Shown: positions 27,456 through 35,744 of the stretch, one piece after another
Position numbering within the stretch: the stretch's first letter is position 1
Layout of the letters: each line of letters opens with the position of its first letter
DNA from: Pusillimonas sp. T7-7
GTDB taxonomy: Bacteria; Pseudomonadota; Gammaproteobacteria; Burkholderiales; Burkholderiaceae_B
Assembly (NCBI RefSeq): GCF_000209655.1
Contig: NC_015458.1
Span: 1,674,001 to 1,738,000, forward strand
DNA: 64,000 bases
Direction of reading: 5' to 3'
Program-made: the position numbers and the translations under genes
The notes under the pieces: generated by a model
The model's input: only the letters and a program-made list of their open reading frames with translations
Database searches by the model: none
What the model was told of the DNA's origin: nothing

Positions 27456-28627
27456 GCTGACTCCTTCATTTCGCTGCGCAGTAGCGCCTTCATGTCGTCA
27501 TGGGTAGGCTGCCGGGGATTCACTGGCACGTTTCCAGAGAGCAATGCTTCATCTACCACACTATCTAGATCCGTTTCCTTTACTCCAAAGCTCGACAGAT
27601 TGGCTGTGATCCCAATATCACGTTTCAGTTGTTCAATGGCGACAACAGAACGTTCAGCCGCTTCCCGTTGGCTCAAAACGTCCACTTTTTCACCAAATAT
27701 CTCTGCGATCCGGGCATATTTCTTGAGATTCCCTGTCAAATTAAACCGCATCACCGCGGGAAGCATGATGGCGTTCACCAGACCATGGGGAATATGAAAC
27801 TGTGCCCCCAGCGGCATAGCAAACGCATGGACCAGACCTAGGCGCGTATTGTTAAAAGCCATTGCTGCGATGGTGCTCGCAAGCAACATATCCGCTCTCG
27901 CGCCCGTGTTATCCGGTTGGGCTACAGCAGTACGCAAGCTTTTTGCAATCAATGCCATGGCCTGCTCAGACATAGCTTCAGAGATTGGCTGAGTTGCCTT
28001 ATTAACATAAGACTCTAGCGCGTGAGTAAGGGCGTCCATACCAGTCTGAGCTGTAATTGCTGCCGGCAATGTCAAGGTTAGCTGGGGATCCAGCAAAGCG
28101 ACGCGGGCACAATTCAATACACTACCGATACTGAGTTTTTTTTGCTGTGCCTTGTCGGACAGCACGGACCATATTGTCAATTCGCTACCTGTACCGGATG
28201 TCGTGGGAATGGCGATTACGGGCGCGCCACTCTGCTTTACTAAGTTGACTCCTGCATAATCTCGGATATTGCCCGGATTTTTCAACATTAGGCCAATGGC
28301 TTTTGCAATATCCAAGGAGCTACCGCCACCAACACCGATAACCACATCGCAACCTTCGGATTTGGCCTTCTCTAAACCTTTGTCAACCGAGCTTACGTCT
28401 GGGTCACTTTCAACCTCAGAGAAGATAAAATTTGGGATGTGCGCATGGTCTAGCGCGTTAATCACCTGTTGCGCCACGCCTGCGGCCACAACGCCAGGGT
28501 CCGCCACTAACAATACGCGTGTGCCCTCGCACTGTTGAATGATCTCGGGCAGGCGCGCTAATGCGCCCCACCCGAACTCGATCGCCGTCGGGATGTGGTA
28601 GCTGAAAGAAGCAATACTCTTAGTCAT
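27452..28627 (-). CDS. Iron-containing (group III) alcohol dehydrogenase
   Basis: The 391-residue product has the NAD-binding GVGGGSSLDIAKAIG near residue 97 and PTTSGTGSE near residue 142. Metal ligands appear in GMDALTHALE (Asp and His) and in LVHAFAMPLGAQFHIPHG (first and last His). The extra histidine usually four residues after the third ligand (HAMAHPLG) is a methionine here, a variation seen in part of the family. It would oxidise a primary or secondary alcohol, or reduce the aldehyde, next to the coupled ALDH. The natural substrate is unknown. Confidence 0.94.
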   Translation of the reverse strand: MTKSIASFSYHIPTAIEFGWGALARLPEIIQQCEGTRVLLVADPGVVAAGVAQQVINALDHAHIPNFIFSEVESDPDVSSVDKGLEKAKSEGCDVVIGVGGGSSLDIAKAIGLMLKNPGNIRDYAGVNLVKQSGAPVIAIPTTSGTGSELTIWSVLSDKAQQKKLSIGSVLNCARVALLDPQLTLTLPAAITAQTGMDALTHALESYVNKATQPISEAMSEQAMALIAKSLRTAVAQPDNTGARADMLLASTIAAMAFNNTRLGLVHAFAMPLGAQFHIPHGLVNAIMLPAVMRFNLTGNLKKYARIAEIFGEKVDVLSQREAAERSVVAIEQLKRDIGITANLSSFGVKETDLDSVVDEALLSGNVPVNPRQPTHDDMKALLRSEMKESA

Positions 28628-28652
28628 GATCTCGGTTACTCAGATGTAAAAG

Positions 28653-29708
28653 TTATGAAGATAAACAAACCAGCTCGAGCCCATATTGCTCACCAATAGC
28701 CATCAGGTCTGTTGCAACCTGATGGGGCAACTCAATACCGTCCTTACGTCGCTTTACTTCCAGGCGGCGCTCTATCTCACCGGCATATAGAATTTCTTTA
28801 GTTTCTGCGTTGCAAGGCTCTTGTTTGAGTAGAGATATGTAGTCCTGGACACGGCTCTCGAACGTATTGAGTGGCATAAACTTAGACACATCCACCAGAA
28901 TGAAGAAATGCCCAACATTCTGTGGCTCCATCCAGTTTTCATACATATTCTTCACGCCTGGCCCGTACCCAGCACCTGTTAGGACACCGGATAAAATATC
29001 GATTGCCATGGCAAGACCAAACCCTTTAGCTCCTCCCACCGGCAGAACAGCCCCATCCAGTGCAGCCACTGCATCATTAGTTGACAACCCTGCTTGGTCG
29101 ACAGCCCACCCGGTGGGGATGGGTTTGCCTCGCTTAGCCGCCATTATGATCTTCCCTCTGGCTACTAGACTGGTAGCCATATCAAGGATGAAAGGCTTAT
29201 CGTTTCCCGTTGGGAATCCGACGGTGAGGGGATTGGTACCGAGGAAAGGTCGGATACCACCGGTAGGCGGCATGGTTTGCGACGCGTTGGATGCAGCGAT
29301 CAACACCATTCCTTGCTGGACCGCCCTGCTCGCATAAAATGCTCCCGTGCCATAGTGATTTGAGCCTTTAACACCGAGTACGCAGGCACCATTGCGTCGG
29401 GCTCTTTCGATTGCTAGGTCAAGAGCGCAAAGGCCGACATAGGCTCCAAAATTATTTCCCCCATCGACCAGCACAGTAGCGCCGCTATCCTGCTCAATAC
29501 GCAAAGCTCGATGAGGATCAATCATCCCCTCAATGACACGGCGCAAGTATATGGGCGTACGTACCACTCCGTGAGACTCAACACCCCGAAGATCTGCATA
29601 CACGAGGCTTTGAGCAACCACATCAGCGACCGGCTCAGGCGCACCAGCTTCGCTGAATATATTTTTACAAAAGCAGGCCAGAACATCAGGCGATACCTTC
29701 ATACCCAT
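28653..29708 (-). CDS. Ldh2-family NAD(P)H oxidoreductase (malate/L-lactate dehydrogenase-like)
   Basis: The 351-residue product belongs to the Ldh_2 family, whose members reduce 2-oxo acids (malate, sulfolactate, ureidoglycolate) or cyclic imines (piperideine-2-carboxylate). Characteristic blocks are LVYADLRGVESHGVVR near residue 35, VKGSNHYGTGAFYA with the catalytic-type His near residue 117, and FLGTNPLTVGFPT. It overlaps the RraA-family gene by 10 bases. Pairing with an aldolase suggests handling of a hydroxy or oxo acid. Confidence 0.92.
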   Translation of the reverse strand: MGMKVSPDVLACFCKNIFSEAGAPEPVADVVAQSLVYADLRGVESHGVVRTPIYLRRVIEGMIDPHRALRIEQDSGATVLVDGGNNFGAYVGLCALDLAIERARRNGACVLGVKGSNHYGTGAFYASRAVQQGMVLIAASNASQTMPPTGGIRPFLGTNPLTVGFPTGNDKPFILDMATSLVARGKIIMAAKRGKPIPTGWAVDQAGLSTNDAVAALDGAVLPVGGAKGFGLAMAIDILSGVLTGAGYGPGVKNMYENWMEPQNVGHFFILVDVSKFMPLNTFESRVQDYISLLKQEPCNAETKEILYAGEIERRLEVKRRKDGIELPHQVATDLMAIGEQYGLELVCLSS

Positions 29709-30376
29709 GCTTTAAGCCCTTTTTCCGTCAACGTAGCGTCCACCCATGAACGATCCAGCGTGCCTGCTGCGATATCGCGAAAGATGGCTGTTTCACGGTC
29801 GAGTTGAGCCTTGGCTAATTTAGCAATCGCCAATGCTTCAGCCTGAGGGACCGCCAGGACGCCATCTGCGTCACCAACTACAATATCTCCAGGAGCAATG
29901 ATCATCCCCTCAATCGATACTGAAGTGCCAATTTCGCCCGGCCCATCCTTGTAAGGACCCCGATGCGTTGCGCCAAGGGCGTACACAGGTAAATCACCTT
30001 GCGACAAAGCGGCTACATCTCGTACGGCCCCATTGATCACAAACCCAGCAATACCCCGGGTCTTGGCATACGACCACATGATCTCGCCGATGATGGAGTT
30101 GGTCGTGTCGCCACCCGCATCGACAACAATGACATCTCCGGGCTGGGCTAGATCCAATGCTTTGTGAACCATTAGGTTGTCACCAGGCCGAGTGCGAACA
30201 GTAAATGCACTACCGCATAAAGTGCCCTGCCGGTGGATAGGTCTCAGAGATACTCCAGCGGCGAATAAGCGGTGCATGTTGTCGCTGATGATCGCAGTAG
30301 GAAGCTCCTTGAATACTTCAATCAATGGTGTATCTGGCCTCTGCCACCCATTAGAAACTCGAAATCCTGGCGTCAT
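29699..30376 (-). CDS. RraA-family protein, HMG/CHA aldolase-like
   Basis: The 225-residue protein has the RraA/MenG fold blocks GDVIVVDAGGDTTNSIIGEIMW near residue 85, GFVINGAVRDVAAL with the catalytic Arg and metal-linked Asp, and PGDIVVGDADGVLAVPQ. Catabolic members cleave 4-hydroxy-4-methyl-2-oxoglutarate or 4-carboxy-4-hydroxy-2-oxoadipate to pyruvate and a second oxo acid, and decarboxylate oxaloacetate. In a catabolic operon that activity is more likely than RNase E inhibition. AGGAAG precedes ATG 30376. It is the first gene of the leftward operon. Confidence 0.9.
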   Translation of the reverse strand: MTPGFRVSNGWQRPDTPLIEVFKELPTAIISDNMHRLFAAGVSLRPIHRQGTLCGSAFTVRTRPGDNLMVHKALDLAQPGDVIVVDAGGDTTNSIIGEIMWSYAKTRGIAGFVINGAVRDVAALSQGDLPVYALGATHRGPYKDGPGEIGTSVSIEGMIIAPGDIVVGDADGVLAVPQAEALAIAKLAKAQLDRETAIFRDIAAGTLDRSWVDATLTEKGLKAWV

Positions 30377-30404
30377 ATAACTTCCTCTATTTGTCTCATC
30401 GAAA

Positions 30405-30425
30405 CTGCTGTATTTCTATATGCAG
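30405..30425. promoter_or_regulatory. Imperfect palindrome, possible LysR site
   Basis: CTGCTGTAT and ATATGCAG face each other across four bases between the divergent lysR and rraA-like genes. The position, and a T-N11-A pattern within it, fit a LysR-type activator site. The match is imperfect, so this is tentative. Confidence 0.3.
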
Positions 30426-30496
30426 GAGTCTCCTCTTCTCAAACCTATTCGTCCAATACATAATAGAGAGATGTTTGATACCTTATTGGCATTACA

Positions 30497-31399
30497 ATGA
30501 TTGGCACGAAACAGCTTCGTTACTTCCAGGCCGTGGCGGAAGAATTGCACTTTGGTAGAGCAGCAGGCCGCCTATATATTGCTCAACCAGCCTTATCGCG
30601 CCAGATTCAGCAACTGGAAGCAGAAGTTGGCACGAAGCTCTTCAATCGCACCCAGCGCCATGTGGAACTGACGCCGGCTGGGATCCTGCTCCTAGAGCGC
30701 ACCAATCGCATACTGGAAGAAATAGGACATGCTGCCCTGGATGCCAGGCGACTAGGCTCTGGCGAGTCTGGACACTTGACGGTTGGATTCATCCACTCTT
30801 CGACATATGGCCTGCTTCCTTCCATCATCGAGCGATTCCGTCACCTATATCCTGATATTGAGTTAGATCTTCGCGAGATGAGTATCAACGCACAGATTGT
30901 GGCGCTCACTCAAGGGACCATTGACATTGGCCTATTACGGCCCCAGCTTGCTCCGCCCGAAATCGAGATACAGGCGATCATGGATGACCACTTTCTACTG
31001 GCAGTTCCATATAAACACGCTCTGTCAAACCTGACTGGGACGTATCTTCACGCCGTAAATAATGAGCCCATGATTATGTTTGCCAAGAATGAGAGCCCTA
31101 TGTTTCATGCACGCATTACGGCAATGTGCGAAAAAGCCGATATAACTCCCTGCATTGTCCAGAAGGCCACCCAGATTCATACAATTGTTGGACTGGTTGG
31201 AGCTGGTATGGGCGTTGCAATCGTTCCGGGTATTGCTCAGAACTTGCGCCCGCGGAATGTGCACTTTCTAGAGATCCTAGATAAACCGAAGCCGGTGCAA
31301 GTTGGGCTAGCATGGCAAAAGGGCAAGGAGACACCCACTGCTCGATCATTTCACCACGTGACGCTACTCGTACTGCAGCAGTTGAATCAGCAGGAGTAA
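30497..31399 (+). CDS. LysR-family transcriptional regulator
   Basis: The 300-residue product has the LysR winged helix at residues 4-62 (LRYFQAVAEELHFGRAAGRLYIAQPALSRQIQQLEAEVGTKLF) and a periplasmic-binding-like effector domain (LTVGFIHSSTYGLLPSIIERFRHLYPDIELDLREM, then GLVGAGMGVAIVPG). It resembles the BenM/CatR-type branch. It diverges from the rraA/ldh2/adh/aldh/TRAP operon across 120 bases and is its likely activator. Confidence 0.94.
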   Translation: MIGTKQLRYFQAVAEELHFGRAAGRLYIAQPALSRQIQQLEAEVGTKLFNRTQRHVELTPAGILLLERTNRILEEIGHAALDARRLGSGESGHLTVGFIHSSTYGLLPSIIERFRHLYPDIELDLREMSINAQIVALTQGTIDIGLLRPQLAPPEIEIQAIMDDHFLLAVPYKHALSNLTGTYLHAVNNEPMIMFAKNESPMFHARITAMCEKADITPCIVQKATQIHTIVGLVGAGMGVAIVPGIAQNLRPRNVHFLEILDKPKPVQVGLAWQKGKETPTARSFHHVTLLVLQQLNQQE

Positions 31400-31532
31400 C
31401 GGTTTCGTAGGACATAACTCTGTAAAAGCTGCATTCAACTATTCAGACTACGATTGAATTTAGGATGATGTTCGTTCAGATATCGCTCTGATGGTTTCCA
31501 TGATCAGCGAGCATGCACAACATACAGACCAA

Positions 31533-32687
31533 CTAGAAAAGAATACGCGCCACGCTCTCGTTGTTGCCCTTGGGCGCGTTTTCCCCATTCTTCACGGTTA
31601 CAAACATCGCACCCGTTTTATTGTTCAGCGCCAGCGTGTTGGGGTGCGCTGGCAGACTGAAGGCATGAAGCTTGCGGTAGTCGTTGCTGTTGAAAACAGT
31701 GACTTCGCCAGAGGCGCGATTGGTCACGTACAGACGCTGACGGGCTGGATCGAGCTTCAGATTGACCGGCCCGCCCGCCTCGAGTTCGGCCACTTTTTTC
31801 TCGGTGGAAAGGTCGATCACAACCACTCGGCTGCCAGGATGATGGGACTCGTAGCCCGGCATGTCCTTCTTCTGGAAAGCCAGCATCGTGGGATGTCCTT
31901 GATCCACAGCCAGCAGGCGATGGTTTGCAGCGTCGTAGGCCAGGTTCAGCGGCTGCTCCACGCCCAGATTGAAGCGCTTCACGACCTCGTTTGAATCCGT
32001 ATCAACGACGACAGCCTCGCCCTCCATATTGGACACATACAGACGGTTGTTCTTGGCATCCAGGGCAATCCCGGTTGCCGTGTATCCGAATCCAGGTACG
32101 ATTTTTTCTATACGGCCGGTCTGCGTATCAATGACAAAAAGCTTGCTCACTTTATTGTCGAACCCGGGCATGTACAGGCGGTGATGCGCGGTATCCAGCA
32201 GCAGCTGCCTGAAGTGGTATTGTGGCCACTCGCGCCCATCGTCGCCTTTGCGCTTGCCTACCAGCTGTATGTTTTGCACAATCTGGCAAGTTTGGGTGTT
32301 GATGACGGTAACGGCGCCGTCGCCCGTGTTTCCGACATACAGGCGGTCGCCCTCATCGTCCAGAGCCAGGCTGAATGCCTTGAGAGGCAACTGGATGGTA
32401 TCAATAATGGTCAGATCAGACGGGTTCACCACCAGGATTTGATAAGGTACCGAGGGATCTTTCAAATTGCCCGCCGAGGCCACGAACAAGACATCTTGCT
32501 TGTTGCTGTACACCAGCTCGTAAACGCCCTGCGCGATCGCAGAACGGCTTACCACTGGTTCGGCCTTGCTTTGGACTGAGCTGCCCGCATCTGAGGTGGC
32601 CTGCAAATTCTGCTTGGGTACGCTGCAGCCAAGCATGCTTGCAGCCGTTGCGATGCACAGTAGCGCGGATGAGATGAAACGGTTCAT
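31533..32687 (-). CDS. YncE-like beta-propeller lipoprotein
   Basis: The 384-residue product has a lipoprotein signal peptide with lipobox MLGC (Cys21), followed by repeated propeller blades such as RLYVGNTGDGAVTVINTQT, RLYVSNMEGEAVVVDTDS and RLYVTNRASGEVTVFNS. This is the YVTN/YncE seven-bladed pattern. E. coli YncE is periplasmic, iron-regulated and can bind DNA, but its function is unclear. A candidate Fur box lies about 60 bases upstream of the start. It is convergent with the LysR gene. Confidence 0.9.
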   Translation of the reverse strand: MNRFISSALLCIATAASMLGCSVPKQNLQATSDAGSSVQSKAEPVVSRSAIAQGVYELVYSNKQDVLFVASAGNLKDPSVPYQILVVNPSDLTIIDTIQLPLKAFSLALDDEGDRLYVGNTGDGAVTVINTQTCQIVQNIQLVGKRKGDDGREWPQYHFRQLLLDTAHHRLYMPGFDNKVSKLFVIDTQTGRIEKIVPGFGYTATGIALDAKNNRLYVSNMEGEAVVVDTDSNEVVKRFNLGVEQPLNLAYDAANHRLLAVDQGHPTMLAFQKKDMPGYESHHPGSRVVVIDLSTEKKVAELEAGGPVNLKLDPARQRLYVTNRASGEVTVFNSNDYRKLHAFSLPAHPNTLALNNKTGAMFVTVKNGENAPKGNNESVARILF

Positions 32688-32745
32688 GGAGTGATCTTTC
32701 CGGTTAGATAGTCAGGAAAACTTCAGGCGTACCTAAACCCGAATA

Positions 32746-32768
32746 TTAACAACGATTCTCATTCCTGT
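32746..32768. promoter_or_regulatory. Candidate Fur box upstream of the yncE-like gene
   Basis: AACAACGATTCTCATTCC contains a strong GATTCTCATT half-site, common in betaproteobacterial Fur boxes. The left half is degenerate. It lies in the intergenic region between the yncE-like gene and the 32858 membrane-protein gene, so it could control either. Confidence 0.4.
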
Positions 32769-32857
32769 TTCAGAAAATTCCATACAACCGCTATGGTTGT
32801 CTCTGAAACCTCACAGGGTATTATCACGATTAACTAGAACATCCGGATCTGACCCTT

Positions 32858-33448
32858 ATGGAAGTCATCACTCCACATCCCGATCAGCTCATACACATTC
32901 GCACAATCCTGGGCGTGGTCATGGGACTTAGCCTGGCACGTTTGCTTTCAGGGCTTGCCCGGTTTGTGCAACATCCTGGTCGCGAACGTATTTATCTGGT
33001 TCATCTGGGCTGGGTCATTTTTCTTTTCTCGGCTGTCGTCCACTTCTGGTGGTTTCAGTTCGGACTGCACAACGTGTCGCAGTGGACCTTCGAGTTCTAT
33101 CTGTTCCTGATCTGTTATGCAGCCTTGTTTTTCTTTGTTTGCACGCTGCTGTTCCCGGATCGTCTGGATGAGTACTTCAGCTTTGACGACTATTTTCACT
33201 CACGTCAAAAATGGTTTTACGGTCTGCTTGCGGGGCTGTCCGCCGTTGACGTTGTTGATACCTTATGGAAAGGCATGGCCCATTTCCATGAGCTTGGCCC
33301 GGTGTATCCGATTCGTCAAAGCCTGATGTTGGTATTTTGTTTGATAGCCATGTTTGTACAGAATCGCCGCTTTCACCAGATCTTTGTCACAGTCGTGCTG
33401 GTTGCCCAGTTCATCTGGATCGTACGTTATTATCAATTCCTTGCTTGA
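32858..33448 (+). CDS. Hypothetical six-helix membrane protein
   Basis: The 196-residue protein is very hydrophobic, with about six predicted helices (for example GVVMGLSLARLLSGLARFV, GWVIFLFSAVVHFWWFQF, FEFYLFLICYAALFFFVCTLLF, SLMLVFCLIAMFVQN, FVTVVLVAQFIWIVRYY). It is rich in Trp, Phe and His. No family is recognised. It is separated by 31 bases from the dehydrogenase gene on the same strand, and the functional link is unknown. Confidence 0.75.
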   Translation: MEVITPHPDQLIHIRTILGVVMGLSLARLLSGLARFVQHPGRERIYLVHLGWVIFLFSAVVHFWWFQFGLHNVSQWTFEFYLFLICYAALFFFVCTLLFPDRLDEYFSFDDYFHSRQKWFYGLLAGLSAVDVVDTLWKGMAHFHELGPVYPIRQSLMLVFCLIAMFVQNRRFHQIFVTVVLVAQFIWIVRYYQFLA

Positions 33449-33479
33449 AACGGCTCCAGCAGCCATCTGAGGCTATATC

Positions 33480-34421
33480 ATGAACAACTCCAGTAAAAAA
33501 ATCGCTGTCGTCGGAACCGGTGTGATTGGCGCCAGTTGGGCAGCTTGCTTTCTTGCCAACGGCTTTGATGTGGCCGCCACCGATCCCGCTCCCGGCGCCC
33601 AGGCACGGCTGAAACAACTGGTTGAAACCTACTGGCCCACACTGGAACGCATGGGCCTGGCTGAAGGGGCGTCGCCAGCACGTCTTAGTTTTCACGAAGA
33701 TCTGGGCACTGCTGTGGAAGGTGCAATGCTTGTACAGGAAAACGGCCCCGAACGCATCGACATCAAGCGCGAAACCATGGCGCAGATCAGTGCGGCCGCT
33801 GCGGCCGATACGCTGATAGCAACCAGCTCGTCGGGCATACCCGTGAGCCAGATTCAAGACGCCGCTCAACATCCGGAGCGCGTCTTGATTGGCCACCCGT
33901 TCAACCCGCCGCATCTGATCCCGCTGGTTGAAGTCGTGGGCGGGCGCCTGACCTCGCCCGAAGCCATCCAGAAGGCCATGGATTTTTATCTATCCATAGG
34001 CAAGAAGCCCATACATATCCGCCGTGAGGTCAAAGGACATGTCGCCAACCGCCTTCAGGCGGCATTATGGCGCGAGGCATTTCATTTGGTCGAAGAAGGG
34101 GTGGCGTCGGTCAGCGATATTGATACCGCCATCGCTCACGGGCCGGGCTTGCGCTGGGCGCTGCTGGGCCCATTTTTAAACCTGCACCTTTCGGGCGGCG
34201 CCGGTGGCATCAGCCATTTGCTGGATCATTTGGGCCCGCCCATAGAAGAGTGGTGGGCCGATCTTGGCCAGGTCAGGCTCAACCCCGAGCTGAACAAACA
34301 GCTTATAGACGGGGTTGATCAGGAGCTGGGGACATCGGATCTGGGCAACATGGTTGCCCAGCGCGATGACCTGCTTCTTGCCCTGCTCAAACTCAAGGCA
34401 AGCGCTGACAAACTGCCTTAG
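33480..34421 (+). CDS. 3-hydroxyacyl-CoA-dehydrogenase-family protein (L-carnitine dehydrogenase-like)
   Basis: The 313-residue product has the Rossmann start KIAVVGTGVIGASWAACFLANGFDVAATDP, the IATSSSGIPVSQ and GHPFNPPHLIPLVEVVGG blocks, and HVANRLQAALWREAFHLVEEGVASVSDIDTAIAHGPGLRWA. These fit the single-domain hydroxyacid branch that includes L-carnitine 3-dehydrogenase and L-gulonate 3-dehydrogenase rather than fatty-acid FadB-type enzymes. It oxidises a 3-hydroxy acid with NAD. Its last four bases overlap the end of the convergent livK gene (TTAG serves both stops). Confidence 0.9.
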   Translation: MNNSSKKIAVVGTGVIGASWAACFLANGFDVAATDPAPGAQARLKQLVETYWPTLERMGLAEGASPARLSFHEDLGTAVEGAMLVQENGPERIDIKRETMAQISAAAAADTLIATSSSGIPVSQIQDAAQHPERVLIGHPFNPPHLIPLVEVVGGRLTSPEAIQKAMDFYLSIGKKPIHIRREVKGHVANRLQAALWREAFHLVEEGVASVSDIDTAIAHGPGLRWALLGPFLNLHLSGGAGGISHLLDHLGPPIEEWWADLGQVRLNPELNKQLIDGVDQELGTSDLGNMVAQRDDLLLALLKLKASADKLP

Positions 34422-35719
34422 AACGTGGTCAGCTTGTCGCTGTTCAAAACGTCAGGCGTCAGGTTTTTCTCGATCCAGTCGAAGGTGTTCACGCCTGAAG
34501 GAGGCGTAACCAATTCGGCGGGAATAATCATCATGTCTTTCAAGACCTTGAAGGAATGGTCAGGCGAAGACGTGGTAACGCCGAACAGCTGGGCTTCCAG
34601 GGCTTGGCCATCAGGACGGTTGATGGTGACTTCGCGACCGTAGCCCTTGAAGCTCACATCATGCATGGCGGCAGCGGCCTGTTCGATGGTGGGCCATTCG
34701 CCGTTGTTAGCCGCAATGGCTTTCTCGTAGCCAGCTTTCAAGCCAGCCAGCGCCTGTGCCATGTGGTACGCCGGATAGATGGGATAAGCCCCCGTTTTGT
34801 CGTGGAATTTTTTGATGAATTCCTTGTGAGCGGGGTCATCCTTGGTTTCGGGATGCTGCCAGTAGTGGTCTCCGCGAGCACCGATGATCACGCCTTCAGG
34901 CAAGGAGTCGCCCAAACGCTCCAGCGAGCTCTCTGCCAGCGACAGCACAAAGGTCGAGTTCTTGAAGAGGTTGCGCTGTGACGCTTGACGCACGAAGTTG
35001 TCGAGGTCGCCGCCCCAGGAAGTGGAAAGAATCACATCCGGACGCAAGGCCTGCAAACGGCTGATTTCAGTGGAGAAGTCAGCTGCGCCGAACTTGGGAA
35101 ACATCTCGGCGACGACCTTGACGTCTGGTTTGAATTTCTTCAAGGCAGCCAGGAAGATATCGCGCGAGTCGCGGCCCCAGGCGTAGTCCTGGTTGACGAT
35201 GGCCAGGGTTTTGAAGTCTGGGTGCATCTTCATCAGGTAAATGACCTGGGCGACCATTTCCGTGGTTGCGTTGGCCTCGGTACGCACAACATACTTCAGC
35301 TCTTTTTCTTCCAGCGCATTTTGGGTGCCGCAATCCCAAAGAATGTTCAGGATCTTCAGGTCTTCAGCCACAGGCGCCACAATGCCGCAGTGACCGCTTG
35401 AAATGGCGGACAACATGACCTTGGTTCCGCCTTCAGCCAGACGGCGGTACTCGGACAGCAGTTTCTCGCTGCCGCCGCCTTCATCAATGTAGGTGACTTT
35501 GACAGGTACGCCACCTATGCCGCCCTTGGCGTTCAGGTCGGCAACCAGAATATCGGCAGCCTCTTTTCCGGGGATGCCGAAAACAGACGCCGAGCCCGAC
35601 AAATAAGTCGAAATGCCAACATTCAGTTCGGCGGGTTTTTCGGCCGCAAGCACAGCTGTGCTGCCCGCTGCAAGCATCATCGCGGCAACAAGGCCGGCAA
35701 CTTTATTCTTTAAAAACAT
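34418..35719 (-). CDS. livK: ABC transporter substrate-binding protein, LivK-type
   Basis: The 433-residue periplasmic receptor has a signal peptide (MFLKNKVAGLVAAMMLAAGSTAVLAAE) and the type I fold of branched-chain amino acid and amide receptors (NVGISTYLSGSASVFGIPGKEAADILVADLNAKGGIGG, then LAIVNQDYAWGRDSRDIF). At 433 residues it is somewhat long for the family, and the pocket differs from E. coli LivK. Such variants often bind aromatic acids, amides or alcohols-derived acids. It is the last gene of the liv operon. Confidence 0.92.
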   Translation of the reverse strand: MFLKNKVAGLVAAMMLAAGSTAVLAAEKPAELNVGISTYLSGSASVFGIPGKEAADILVADLNAKGGIGGVPVKVTYIDEGGGSEKLLSEYRRLAEGGTKVMLSAISSGHCGIVAPVAEDLKILNILWDCGTQNALEEKELKYVVRTEANATTEMVAQVIYLMKMHPDFKTLAIVNQDYAWGRDSRDIFLAALKKFKPDVKVVAEMFPKFGAADFSTEISRLQALRPDVILSTSWGGDLDNFVRQASQRNLFKNSTFVLSLAESSLERLGDSLPEGVIIGARGDHYWQHPETKDDPAHKEFIKKFHDKTGAYPIYPAYHMAQALAGLKAGYEKAIAANNGEWPTIEQAAAAMHDVSFKGYGREVTINRPDGQALEAQLFGVTTSSPDHSFKVLKDMMIIPAELVTPPSGVNTFDWIEKNLTPDVLNSDKLTTF

Positions 35720-35744
35720 GGATTGTCTCCAGAGGAATTACAAA

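Noticed and set aside
25983..28627. 4-hydroxybutyrate to succinate pathway (Fe-ADH plus succinate-semialdehyde dehydrogenase)
   Set aside because: Possible for the two genes alone, but the RraA aldolase and Ldh2 genes in the same operon are not needed for it. The substrate was left open.
32932..32950. TGGCACGTTTGC as a sigma-54 promoter
   Set aside because: The spacing between the GG and GC elements is too short and the site is inside a coding region.
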